A program made the translations under genes and the position numbers. The notes under the pieces were generated by a model, which ran no database searches, was not told the origin of the DNA, and worked only from the letters and a program-made list of their open reading frames with translations. From Trinickia acidisoli (GTDB lineage: Bacteria > Pseudomonadota > Gammaproteobacteria > Burkholderiales > Burkholderiaceae), in contig NZ_JAFLRG010000002.1 of assembly GCF_017315725.1 (NCBI RefSeq), forward strand, positions 2,108,001 to 2,172,000: a stretch of 64,000 nucleotides of DNA. The letters run 5' to 3'. Shown one piece after another: positions 25,075 to 33,491 of the stretch. Every line of letters starts with the position of its first letter. Position 1 is the stretch's first letter.

Positions 25075-25497
25075 ATGAGCAGCGACAGCCTAAGCCTTCA
25101 GGATGTCATAAGCATGTTTGCCATGGAGCGGCATCATGCGGCGGGATGGTATTCGCCACATTATGCCGATAGTGAGATCTGGGGGCGGCCCAAGCTTTCG
25201 TCGATGTACTACTTACTAGCGGGCGATGATCCTCTTCCCCTGCACCGATTGGACGGCATCGAGGTGTGGCATTACTACTTGGGCGCGCCCGCAGAAATGG
25301 TCGTGACCAACGGAAGCCGCATACATGAAGTCAGCGTACTCGGTTCAAATCTAACGGCCGGCGAGCGCCCGCAACTCGCCGTGCCGGCGCATTTCTGGCG
25401 CTCTTCTCGCAGCCTGGGGGCATGGACACTGCTGGGCTGCACCATGTCGCCGGGTTACTCGCCCCGAAGCTCGTTCGTCCTCAATGCGAATGATTAG
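25075..25497 (+). CDS. Cupin family protein (DUF985)
   Basis: A 140-residue single-domain beta-barrel of the cupin_5/DUF985 type. It shows the family blocks SSMYYLLAGDDPLPLHRLDGIEVWHYYLGAP and LAVPAHFWRSSRSLGAWTLLGCTMSPGY. The metal site usual in cupins could use His88 or nearby residues but is not certain. Biochemical function of the family is unknown; some members sit beside sugar or aromatic catabolic genes. It lies between the LigB-type dioxygenase and a convergent LysR gene, so a role in handling the ring-cleavage product, for example as an isomerase or lactonase, is a guess. It has its own 145-bp upstream gap. Confidence 0.75.
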   Translation: MSSDSLSLQDVISMFAMERHHAAGWYSPHYADSEIWGRPKLSSMYYLLAGDDPLPLHRLDGIEVWHYYLGAPAEMVVTNGSRIHEVSVLGSNLTAGERPQLAVPAHFWRSSRSLGAWTLLGCTMSPGYSPRSSFVLNAND

Positions 25498-25558
25498 GAG
25501 TCCTGAGCCGAGGGTGAGCGCCGCGCGCTCGTGATTTGGCCAAGGAGGCGCCTCGTGG

Positions 25559-26449
25559 TCATAGTGGGTTCGTCGCGAACCAGCCGACGACAAAATCCAT
25601 CAAGAGCCTGACTTTTGCCGGCACGCCGCTGCCCGGAGCGATCGCGACATAAAGCGTTTGACCAAACGGGGTCCACTCCGCTAAAGAATGCTTGAGTCTC
25701 CCCTTCGCGAGGTCGTCGCGAATCAATGGCATGGGCAGGACCGCCAATCCGAAGCTTTCGAGCGCAGCCTCTCGCAACGCGGAAAAGCTGTTGGTAGAGA
25801 AAGCCGGGATAGGCTGAAAGCGTTCCTCTTGTCCGTTCCGCTCAAATTGCCACGTATGGTAGTTGAAATGAACCAGCGTGCTGTGCCTCGCGATGTCGCC
25901 CGGGTTATCTAGTGCCGGCGCCGATTCCAAATATTCCGGGGAAGCACATAGGCCGTAGGGAATGTCCACGATCTTGCGGGCGAGGATTCGGCTGTCGGGA
26001 ATAGGGCGCGTATGCAGTGCGATATCGCAACCCTGCTCGAGGAATCCGTAAGCAGTCTGGGCCACTCCTCCAAGAACTAAGCGCGGCCGGATTTCGGGGT
26101 GGCGTTTGGCAAAGGCAGTGAGCAGACGAGTCGCAGTGGTCTGCAGCCATTTCGGGCCGAGGACAGAGATCTCGCCGCGTGCCTCGGCCGCCTCCGACGA
26201 CACCTGTCGGTCCATTTCATCGACGCGGGTCAGGATCTCGTCGCAGAAGTGAAAATAGCGCTGACCCGCTTCGGTCAGGGACAAAGATCGCGTCGTGCGG
26301 TTCATCAGGCGGACGCCCAGTTCGTCCTCGAGCGCCTGGATATGGCGACTGACAAGAGTTCGAGAGATGCCGAGATGTTCTGCAGCAGCCCCAAGGCTAC
26401 GCTGCTTCACCGCCTCGACGAAAGCTGCCATCGCACTCATTCGATCCAA
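25559..26449 (-). CDS. LysR-type regulator divergent from the O-demethylase gene
   Basis: A 296-residue LysR regulator. The helix-turn-helix at residues 15-40 reads RSLGAAAEHLGISRTLVSRHIQALE, and the LysR_substrate domain has the pattern of the large group that activates divergent catabolic genes (GEISVLGPKWLQTT, QGCDIALHTRPIPDSRIL). It is transcribed away from the LigM-like gene across a 326-bp gap that contains leader copy 2. Because the same leader precedes metF, this protein is the best candidate to bind both copies and coordinate demethylase and methyl-oxidation genes. Confidence 0.85.
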   Translation of the reverse strand: MDRMSAMAAFVEAVKQRSLGAAAEHLGISRTLVSRHIQALEDELGVRLMNRTTRSLSLTEAGQRYFHFCDEILTRVDEMDRQVSSEAAEARGEISVLGPKWLQTTATRLLTAFAKRHPEIRPRLVLGGVAQTAYGFLEQGCDIALHTRPIPDSRILARKIVDIPYGLCASPEYLESAPALDNPGDIARHSTLVHFNYHTWQFERNGQEERFQPIPAFSTNSFSALREAALESFGLAVLPMPLIRDDLAKGRLKHSLAEWTPFGQTLYVAIAPGSGVPAKVRLLMDFVVGWFATNPL

Positions 26450-26618
26450 TCTCTTCTCCTGAGGTGACCTTGGTCGGGGCTAACCCAGGGAACCACGATC
26501 AGATCGATAGGCTGATGGCAACTGTTCCTCGGTTCCGAGCAAGCCGCTCCATGATAGCGGCTTTTCAAGCGAGTCAACGCTTCAATCTCGGCCCTCTCGC
26601 AGTTCGTACGTTCACTGA

Positions 26619-26775
26619 GATTTGATCGATTTTCGCAAGGTAAGTGTGCGACGGGCACGCTTTTTCCGATTCATCCCCCACATTAAGATCACTTCAAGCG
26701 CTTCTGCTATCGCGCTGTTCGCCGCAGACGAACGGCAAGCGAGAAGACATCGAAACCGACCTAGGAATTCATGAA
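26619..26775 (+). repeat. Conserved leader, copy 2 (upstream of the LigM-like gene)
   Basis: Partner of 20791-20947. Similarity starts at GATTTGA and continues to the start codon at 26776, with substitutions but almost no gaps. The shared DNA is confined to the region between the LysR gene and the demethylase. The remaining 26450-26618 shows no further gene. Confidence 0.75.
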
Positions 26776-28143
26776 ATGACAGTTGCACTCACTGAAAGCT
26801 TGGAAGAAGCAATTCAACGTGCTGGAAGCGCCGTCGATCTGTTGCGCAATAGCCAGCGTCGCGCGTTTTCGCACGGCACGGTTTCGGGCCAGTTCACGAA
26901 CTGGCAGAGCGAGGTCAATTCCTGGCGAGAGACCTGCGGGTTCATGGACCAGTCGCATCACATGGTGGATCACTATGTTAAGGGCCCCGGTGCATTCGAT
27001 CTGCTCTCCAGCCTGGCCGTCAATAGCTTCAAGAACTTTAGGCCAGGCATGGCCAAGCAGTTCATCGCCACCACCCCGGACGGCTACTACCTCGGTGACT
27101 GTGTCCTTTTCTATCTCGAGGAAGAACTGTTCAATCTGGTAGGTCGTCCGACGGCCCTCGACTGGGTTCAGTATCACGTCGAAACCGGCAAGTGGGATGT
27201 CACGACAGAGCGCGACCCGCAATCGATGGATCGCGGCGGACGTCCGCCGATCGTGTACCGGTACGAGCTGCAGGGACCGCTCGCCGGCCCGCTCGTGGAA
27301 AAACTCACCGGACAGCTTCTGCCGGACGTCAAGTTCTTCGGCATGACGGATTTCCGGATCGCTGGGCACCGGGTTCGCGCGCTACGTCATGGGATGGCCG
27401 GTGCCGTGGGCTTCGAGATGTTCGGGCCTTGGGCAGAGGGAGATGCGGTACGCGATGCCATTCTTTCGGCCGGTCAGGAATTCGGGCTGCTTCGGGTGGG
27501 CTCGATCGCCTATTCCACGGCGAACCTGGAATCGGGCTGGATTCCAGGTCCTTTGCCTGCGATCTTCAGTCAGAACGAACTGAAAGCCTACCGCGAATGG
27601 CTCCCCGCCAAGGCTGCTGGAAGCCTAGCCGGCAGCCTCTATTCGAAGGATATCGCCGATTATTACGTCACGCCGCTCGACCTTGGCTATGAACGCATGG
27701 TGGCGTTCGACCATGATTTCGTCGGCTCGGAAGCCTTGAAGGATCACGCCAAGGGAAGGCGTCGCAAGAAGGTGACACTCATGTGGGATCCGCAAGACAT
27801 GGCGCGCGTCGTTGCCTCGGCCTGGACAGCCGGTCCCAAGTACAAGCACTTCAACATGCCCAAGGCGCGCTACGGGCTCTATCAGATGGACGAGGTACTG
27901 ATAGGCGGCAACCGTGTCGGGATCTCGATGGACTGCGGCTACATCGCGAATGAGCGCTCCGTCGTTTCGTTGGCGGTGGTCGATGAGCAATTCGCCGAAA
28001 CGGGTACTGAGGTCACGGTGCTCTGGGGTGAGAATCCGATTTCCCGCAAGCCGCAGGTCGAGCCGCACGAACAGACCGCGATCAAGGCGATCGTGGCGCC
28101 CGCACCCTATGGCGTGCACGCACGCAACGTGTACCGCAAGTGA
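26776..28143 (+). CDS. LigM-like tetrahydrofolate-dependent aromatic O-demethylase
   Basis: A 455-residue GcvT-fold protein that matches LigM-type vanillate/3-O-methylgallate O-demethylases (about 470 residues) rather than glycine-cleavage T-protein (about 370). Diagnostic blocks are GFMDQSHHMVDHYVKGPGAFDLL, TPDGYYLGDCVLFYLEEELFNLVG and GAVGFEMFGPWAEGDAVR, with a C-terminal barrel ending near PYGVHARN. LigM moves the methoxy methyl of vanillate or 3-O-methylgallate to THF, making 5-methyl-THF. The folate genes that follow and the metF on the same island fit that chemistry exactly. Start 26776 aligns with the leader ORF at 20948. Substrate among vanillate, syringate-derived and related acids is inferred. 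Confidence 0.8.
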   Translation: MTVALTESLEEAIQRAGSAVDLLRNSQRRAFSHGTVSGQFTNWQSEVNSWRETCGFMDQSHHMVDHYVKGPGAFDLLSSLAVNSFKNFRPGMAKQFIATTPDGYYLGDCVLFYLEEELFNLVGRPTALDWVQYHVETGKWDVTTERDPQSMDRGGRPPIVYRYELQGPLAGPLVEKLTGQLLPDVKFFGMTDFRIAGHRVRALRHGMAGAVGFEMFGPWAEGDAVRDAILSAGQEFGLLRVGSIAYSTANLESGWIPGPLPAIFSQNELKAYREWLPAKAAGSLAGSLYSKDIADYYVTPLDLGYERMVAFDHDFVGSEALKDHAKGRRRKKVTLMWDPQDMARVVASAWTAGPKYKHFNMPKARYGLYQMDEVLIGGNRVGISMDCGYIANERSVVSLAVVDEQFAETGTEVTVLWGENPISRKPQVEPHEQTAIKAIVAPAPYGVHARNVYRK

Positions 28144-28217
28144 TGCGTTCGACGGGCCGGTGCGATTCGAGTCCGTCGCGGTGGCCGAGATCGGCAATGG
28201 CAACAAATCCTTCTGGA

Positions 28218-29090
28218 ATGAGAGAGTCTGGTGTGACGGAAACTTGCATCCTAACCCTTCAGTGTGACGACCGTCCCGGGCTCGTCTCGACAGTCACCAC
28301 GTGTCTTGCCTCGCACGGCGCCAATATTGTCGCTGCCGCGCAATTCAACGATCGCGAAGCCGATCGGTTCTTCATGCGGATCGAAATGGATGTTCCCGGT
28401 TGGGAAGCACTAGACCCGTTCAAGAAGGACTTCAGCAATCTTGCAAAATCAGCCGCGATGCGGTGGAAGATTCGGCGCAAGGCGACACCGACCAAGGTTC
28501 TTTTCCTCGTCAGCAAATTGGACCATTGCCTCGGCGATTTGCTTTATCGCCGCCGCATCGGAGAGTTGGCGATGGAGGTTGTAGGCATCGTCGGAAACCA
28601 CCCGAGAGAGGATGTGACGATCTCCCTGAGCAGTGGCATTCCCTACCACTACTTGCCAATCACGCGTGAAACGAAACCGCAGCAGGAAGCGCAGATTCGG
28701 GCGATCGTAGAGGAGACCGGCGCCGACCTGGTTGTGCTCGCGCGCTACATGCAGATCCTCTCGGACAAGATGGCGAGTTTCCTTACGGGCCGCTGCATCA
28801 ACATCCACCACTCGTTCCTTCCCGGCTTCAAGGGCGCCAAGCCATATCACCAGGCGTATGCGCGCGGGGTGAAGATGATCGGCGCGACGGCTCACTATGT
28901 GACTGCCGATCTCGACGAGGGACCGATTATTCATCAGGATGTCGAACCGATCACTCACGCCGACACGCCTGATGATCTCGTGCGCAAGGGACGCGATATA
29001 GAGCGGCGCGTGCTCTCCGAAGCGGTGCGATTGCACGTTGAAGACCGAGTGCTGCTCTCCGGCAGCAAGACCATCGTGTTCCGGGACTGA
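28218..29090 (+). CDS. purU: Formyltetrahydrofolate deformylase
   Basis: A 290-residue PurU. The N-terminal ACT domain (LTLQCDDRPGLVSTVTTCLA, residues 9-28) is followed by the formyltransferase fold with the catalytic Asn-His-Asp set: CINIHHSFLPGF and ADLDEGPIIHQDVEP. It hydrolyses 10-formyl-THF to formate and free THF. In this operon that step would drain the methyl-derived one-carbon unit and regenerate the THF acceptor for the O-demethylase. This takes the role played elsewhere by formate-THF ligase (LigH) running in reverse. ATG 28218 gives the family length; a GTG at 28233 has a better ribosome site. Confidence 0.9.
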   Translation: MRESGVTETCILTLQCDDRPGLVSTVTTCLASHGANIVAAAQFNDREADRFFMRIEMDVPGWEALDPFKKDFSNLAKSAAMRWKIRRKATPTKVLFLVSKLDHCLGDLLYRRRIGELAMEVVGIVGNHPREDVTISLSSGIPYHYLPITRETKPQQEAQIRAIVEETGADLVVLARYMQILSDKMASFLTGRCINIHHSFLPGFKGAKPYHQAYARGVKMIGATAHYVTADLDEGPIIHQDVEPITHADTPDDLVRKGRDIERRVLSEAVRLHVEDRVLLSGSKTIVFRD

Positions 29091-29097
29091 GGTCGAC

Positions 29098-29961
29098 GTG
29101 TCGAAAATCATTCAGGGCAAGCGGATTGCGAGGGAACTGTGTGACAGGGTGGCGATCGAGGCCGCTGAGTTTCGCCAGAAGCACGGTCTACCCCCTGCAC
29201 TCGCGGTCGTTCTCGTAGGGGCGAATCCCGCGAGCGAGATCTACGTCCGGCAAAAGGTCGTCGAATGTCGCAGGGCGGGAATTCGTTCGATGGAATACCG
29301 ACTACCCGCCGTGACACCGGAAGCGGCCTTGCTCGATCTCATCGATTCTCTGAACCAAGACGCGACCATTCACGGCATCCTTGTTCAATTGCCGTTGCCG
29401 GACCATATCGATGCTAGCGAGGTGCTCGATGCGATAGATCCGGGCAAGGACGTCGATGGCTTCCACCCCGTGAACGTGGGGCGCCTCTCGACCGGAACCG
29501 CGGGGCTCATTCCATGCACTCCGCTTGGATGCATGATGCTTGTCGACACCGTCGTCGACGAACTTCGCGGCAAGCACGCGGTGGTCATCGGTAAGTCGAA
29601 TATCGTGGGCAAGCCGGTCGCCTTGCTCTTGCTTGAACGCGAATGCACCGTGACCGTGACCCATATCGCCACACAGGGACTGCCCGACATTGTCCGCAAC
29701 GCTGACATCGTCGTGGTAGCCGCCGGCGTACCGCACCTTGTTCGCGGTCACTGGGTCAAGCCCGGAGCCGTGGTTATCGATGTGGGCATCACGCGCAGAG
29801 AACGTTCCGACGGAAAGGCTTCGATCGTCGGCGACTGCGCCACCGAGGAAATGGCGCATGCCGATGCCGTGACGCCGGTTCCCGGCGGTGTCGGCCCAAT
29901 GACCATCGCGTGTTTGCTCGCCAATACCTTGAAGGCCGCGAGGACGTTAAACGATGGATAA
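29098..29961 (+). CDS. folD: Bifunctional methylene-THF dehydrogenase/methenyl-THF cyclohydrolase
   Basis: A 287-residue FolD from a GTG start eight bases after the purU stop. Catalytic and structural motifs are intact: PASEIYVRQKVVECRRAGI with the Tyr-x-x-x-Lys pair, PGKDVDGFHPVNVGRL, GKSNIVGKPVALLL for NADP, and TPVPGGVGPMT. It oxidises 5,10-methylene-THF to methenyl-THF and hydrolyses that to 10-formyl-THF. Thus it links the MetF and PurU steps. It is likely a dedicated second copy, since a housekeeping folD would be expected elsewhere in the genome. Confidence 0.93.
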   Translation: MSKIIQGKRIARELCDRVAIEAAEFRQKHGLPPALAVVLVGANPASEIYVRQKVVECRRAGIRSMEYRLPAVTPEAALLDLIDSLNQDATIHGILVQLPLPDHIDASEVLDAIDPGKDVDGFHPVNVGRLSTGTAGLIPCTPLGCMMLVDTVVDELRGKHAVVIGKSNIVGKPVALLLLERECTVTVTHIATQGLPDIVRNADIVVVAAGVPHLVRGHWVKPGAVVIDVGITRRERSDGKASIVGDCATEEMAHADAVTPVPGGVGPMTIACLLANTLKAARTLNDG

Positions 29962-30367
29962 GCTAGCGACTGCACCACGTGGACAAAATCTTGCGCCCCT
30001 TGTGGCGTTGTCCTGTCAGGTCCTGCTGAGTGATATCGAGGTCATGGCCGATATCGGCGCGCTGGAAAGCGAAAGGGGGGTGCCGCAACCGCTGCGGATC
30101 GATGTCAGGGTGAGCGTCGTGCCCCCGTCAAGAGACGAGCTTTCGCATACCTTCGACTACTCCCGTATCCGGGCCTTTGCCCTCGAACTCGCTGCCGAAC
30201 GTACCGTGCTCATAGAGCGCTTTGCGCTGAAGCTTGCGCTGAGATGTCTGGCTGACGACACGGCGCTCGAGGCTGAGGTGCGAATTGGAAAACCGTGCGC
30301 CTTGCCTGGCTGTCTTGCCGGCACCCGTGTCGTAGTAAGCAAATGCCGAGGCGTGATATCTGCCTGA
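29954..30367 (+). CDS. folB: Dihydroneopterin aldolase-family protein
   Basis: A 137-residue T-fold protein overlapping folD by eight bases, so it belongs to the same transcript. After a 20-residue N-terminal extension it shows the FolB pattern LSDIEVMADIGALESERGVPQPLRIDV, then HTFDYSRIRAFALELA and ERFALKLALRC. FolB converts dihydroneopterin to 6-hydroxymethyl-dihydropterin in folate synthesis. The residue pattern around Glu and Lys of the active site is present but not verified. A second folate-biosynthesis gene here would raise the THF pool for demethylation. FolX-like epimerase activity is an alternative. Confidence 0.8.
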   Translation: MDKLATAPRGQNLAPLVALSCQVLLSDIEVMADIGALESERGVPQPLRIDVRVSVVPPSRDELSHTFDYSRIRAFALELAAERTVLIERFALKLALRCLADDTALEAEVRIGKPCALPGCLAGTRVVVSKCRGVISA

Positions 30368-30423
30368 GCGGTTGAGATTCGTGCCTCGGAATGATTGCGC
30401 TATTTTTTCACACTCAAATAAAT

Positions 30424-30436
30424 TTAGGAGTCCTAA
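30424..30436. promoter_or_regulatory. Perfect palindrome upstream of the porin gene
   Basis: TTAGGA-G-TCCTAA, six-base arms around one base, in an AT-rich stretch 48 bp upstream of the porin ATG. One base different from the inverted motif before the OmpW gene at 16594-16606. It is a candidate operator. Confidence 0.5.
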
Positions 30437-30483
30437 TTTAAAAGTGCAGGACATCAACTTATATAACGAAGATCTGGAGACAA

Positions 30484-31509
30484 ATGAAAAAGACCTTTCT
30501 CGCAGCGTCCGTCGTCATCTCGTCATGCATCTTCCACGCTGCGCATGCGCAATCGTCTGTGACGCTATACGGTATTGTCGATAACGGCATCGAGTATCAG
30601 AATGGCGGTGCAAACCGCGTGATCCGCATGTCGTCGGGCGGCATGTTCGCAACGGTTTATGGACTCATCGGTCATGAGGACATCGGCGGTGGCGTACACG
30701 TCAATTTTCAGCTTGAACAAGGTTTCTCCGCCGCCAACGGTGCTGCATCCGTCCCGGGCGACGCCTTCAATCGGCTGGCATGGGTCGGCATGTCGGGGCA
30801 ATTCGGCGAATTCCGCGTGGGGCGACAGAAGAAGCCCCAGTATCTGTACCTCGATGGCTTGCTCGATCCGCTCGCGGGGAAATCTATCGCGTCGCCGCTC
30901 GGCAATTTCATGTCGACGACGGTTCGCGCCAACAATGCCATCGCCTACTTCACGCCGAACTACCGGGGCCTGACCGGGCAGTTCATGGTGGCCATGCGCG
31001 ACTCGACCACCAAGCCTTCCAACGGCATTCAGTTTTACAACGCGGTGTTCAAATACGTCAATGGTCCGTGGATCCTGGGCACCGGTTACGAGCAACAAGA
31101 CAGCCCGGCGGGAACCTCGGTGCAAAAGGCATTTACGGCAGCCTCGTCGCTCAAGGTCAACGCGGCGCGCTTCTATCTCGTCTATCACACGGAAACGCAG
31201 TCCGATGGCAGCGAGAACGTAGCCGTCTATTCGGCATCGGCTTCTTACCTGTTCAATCCAGCCAATGAGATTGTCGTGATGTATGGCTATCTTCACGATC
31301 GCAGTGGCAGAGGCGACAACGCGCAGCAACTCGGTCTGTCCTACGAATATTTCCTATCGAAGTCATCGATGATCTATGTCGCCGCGGGCCTCATCGACAA
31401 CCGCAATCAGGCGGCCTATACGCTCAAAGGGACTGAATATGCGGGTATTGCGGTCACGCCGGGTGCGACCGCGCGCGGCATCATCATCGGGCTGACGCAC
31501 AAGTTCTGA
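30484..31509 (+). CDS. General (OmpC/Omp32-like) outer membrane porin
   Basis: A 341-residue betaproteobacterial porin: signal peptide cleaved near AHA-QSSVTLYGIVDNG, the classic opening of this family. It has alternating beta-strands, an LRVGRQ-like segment (EFRVGRQKKPQYLYLDGLLDP), and a terminal phenylalanine (GLTHKF). It forms trimeric sixteen-stranded pores in the outer membrane. Position right after the folate genes suggests it admits the aromatic substrate of the O-demethylation island. It has its own promoter region with a palindrome and an ATG preceded by GGAGA. Confidence 0.9.
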   Translation: MKKTFLAASVVISSCIFHAAHAQSSVTLYGIVDNGIEYQNGGANRVIRMSSGGMFATVYGLIGHEDIGGGVHVNFQLEQGFSAANGAASVPGDAFNRLAWVGMSGQFGEFRVGRQKKPQYLYLDGLLDPLAGKSIASPLGNFMSTTVRANNAIAYFTPNYRGLTGQFMVAMRDSTTKPSNGIQFYNAVFKYVNGPWILGTGYEQQDSPAGTSVQKAFTAASSLKVNAARFYLVYHTETQSDGSENVAVYSASASYLFNPANEIVVMYGYLHDRSGRGDNAQQLGLSYEYFLSKSSMIYVAAGLIDNRNQAAYTLKGTEYAGIAVTPGATARGIIIGLTHKF

Positions 31510-31547
31510 ATCGCTGGCCTGACAGGCTGCTGCCGCCACGGCGACGT

Positions 31548-32279
31548 TTAGCCAGCGGTTGGCCAGGGTCGTTTTTCAAGCACATCCTTAACGACGGGAA
31601 GTGCCGTAAAAACATTCGGCCAACCCGCGTAAAACGCCAGTTGGGTCATGACCTCCGACGCCTGCGCTTTGGTCAGTCCGCTATCCATTGCCCGGTTCAG
31701 GTGGAAGGTCAACTGTGCGACTTGCCCCGTCGCGACCAGCGCACTGACTGTGACGAGACTGCGGTCGCGCGGTGCAAGGCCCGGTCGTAGCCACAGGTCG
31801 TTGAACAGCGCGTCTCGAGTGAATTGAACCACCCCTGGCGAGACCGCGCCGAAGTTTTGTTGCACCATGGCCTCGCGCTGGGCTTCGGCCACCTTGTCGA
31901 GAGGGAGAAGTTCAACCGACGCCGGCGGAAGCTGCGCCGCTGTGGTTCCGCGTCTTTCATACACGGCGTTCGTCACCTTCACGGCCGAGGTCGCATTGGC
32001 CCAACCGGAATAGAACGCCAGATGCGCGATGATTTCCGAAATCTCGCCGGGCTCGAGGCCGCTATCGAGTGCGAGATCGAGGTAGAACGGCAACTCTGCG
32101 CTCTGATTGCGAGCAATCAACACCGAGAGCGTCACTACGCTTCGATCCCGCGCGGACAGTGGTGGACGCTGCCACAAGTCGCCGAGCACCACATCGTTCG
32201 TATAACGCTCAAGGACAGGTGAAACGGTGCCGATTCCGGCGAGTAAATCGACACCAGACGAGAGAGCCGGACTTTCCAT
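31548..32279 (-). CDS. Two-domain carboxymuconolactone decarboxylase (AhpD-like) family protein
   Basis: A 243-residue protein with two CMD domains (about 25-110 and 155-235). Each has the RDRSVVTLSVL or RDRSLVTVSAL core, and a FYSGWANATSAVK/FYAGWPNVFTALPV helix. There is no CxxC, so it is unlike AhpD peroxidase. 4-Carboxymuconolactone decarboxylase acts in the protocatechuate pathway, but two-domain members have many unassigned roles. ATG 32279 was preferred over 32375 because AAAGGAAA lies eight bases upstream. It is divergent from the LysR gene at 32425, which probably regulates it. Confidence 0.8.
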   Translation of the reverse strand: MESPALSSGVDLLAGIGTVSPVLERYTNDVVLGDLWQRPPLSARDRSVVTLSVLIARNQSAELPFYLDLALDSGLEPGEISEIIAHLAFYSGWANATSAVKVTNAVYERRGTTAAQLPPASVELLPLDKVAEAQREAMVQQNFGAVSPGVVQFTRDALFNDLWLRPGLAPRDRSLVTVSALVATGQVAQLTFHLNRAMDSGLTKAQASEVMTQLAFYAGWPNVFTALPVVKDVLEKRPWPTAG

Positions 32280-32424
32280 ATCAGTTTTCCTTTCGACCTG
32301 AGAACCGGCCGCGATACCGAGCGCAAGCGATGGATGGACGATGGGCTGCATTTGAAATCTAACGTACTCACTCATGCTCGACTAGGCGCTAGAATCGGCA
32401 AACACCTATGAAGTGAGTTCATCA

Positions 32425-33333
32425 ATGCGTCGCGAAGGCTATAACGACCTGCTTGCACTGATCGCCGTCGCGCGCGAGCGCAGCTTCACGCGTGCTGCCG
32501 CGCAACTCGGCGTATCGCAATCCGCCTTGAGTCATACCATTCGAGCACTCGAAACCAGGCTCGGAATGCGACTCCTAACTCGAACCACGCGCAGCGTCTC
32601 GCCAACCGAGGCAGGTGAACGTCTCATTCGGACAATCGCTCCGCGCTTTGAGGAAATCGAATCCGAGTTGGCAGCCGTGGCAGAGTTTCGGGACAAACCT
32701 GCGGGCACGATCCGTATCACTGCAACCGACTACGCGACCGAGACGGTTCTGTGGCCTAGGTTGGCGCCGGTCCTGCGTGAATATCCGGACATCAAGGTGG
32801 AAATCATCACCGACTACGGCCTGTCCGATATCGTGGCGGATCGTTATGACATCGGCGTTCGCCACGGCGATCAGGTAGCCAAGGACATGATCGCTGTCCG
32901 CCTCGCCCCCGAAATGCGCATGGCCATCGTCGGTGCGCCGGAGTACCTGAAGACGCGTGCGTTGCCACAGAAACCCCAGGATCTGACCGCACACAACTGC
33001 ATCAATCTGCGTTTGCCGACGTTGGGCGGCTTTTACGCATGGGAGTTAAAAAAGGGCCGTCGCGAGATGCAGGTTCGCGTCGACGGACAACTCGCTTTCA
33101 ACGGAACCTACCAGATGCTGGCGGCAGCGTTGTCGGGATATGGCCTGGCGTACATTCCGGCTGACCTCGCCCAGTCCCATGTCGAAGCAGGTCGCCTCGC
33201 GAAAGTATTGGAGGAATGGTGTCCCACGTTCCCGGGGCTGCACGCCTGCTATGCGACCCGACGTGAATTCTCGCGAGCGTTGACCGTGGTGATCGATGCG
33301 ATTCGTTATCGCAAGGCAGAGCACAGGAACTGA
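32425..33333 (+). CDS. LysR-type regulator of the CMD-family gene
   Basis: A 302-residue LysR protein with the helix-turn-helix RSFTRAAAQLGVSQSALSHTIRALE at about residues 19-43 and a standard substrate domain (AGTIRITATDYATETVLWPRL; YDIGVRHGDQVAKDMIAVRL). This subgroup commonly sits divergent to small oxidoreductases or decarboxylases. It is divergent to the two-domain CMD gene with a 145-bp gap, and upstream of the aldo/keto reductase on the same strand, so either or both may be targets. ATG 32425 was chosen; a GTG at 32413 adds four residues. Confidence 0.85.
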   Translation: MRREGYNDLLALIAVARERSFTRAAAQLGVSQSALSHTIRALETRLGMRLLTRTTRSVSPTEAGERLIRTIAPRFEEIESELAAVAEFRDKPAGTIRITATDYATETVLWPRLAPVLREYPDIKVEIITDYGLSDIVADRYDIGVRHGDQVAKDMIAVRLAPEMRMAIVGAPEYLKTRALPQKPQDLTAHNCINLRLPTLGGFYAWELKKGRREMQVRVDGQLAFNGTYQMLAAALSGYGLAYIPADLAQSHVEAGRLAKVLEEWCPTFPGLHACYATRREFSRALTVVIDAIRYRKAEHRN

Positions 33334-33491
33334 AATACGATTCATGAGCTGGATTCATGGGGGCTTGCCGTTTCACGGGCTTTATCACTGGATACTCTCC
33401 ACCTATCATCATCCATACAGACGGCGATCGAAGCGCCAGCTAGTGCGCTGGCTTCGGCGCTCACGCTTTAGTAACCGCAGGCGCAGCCTGC

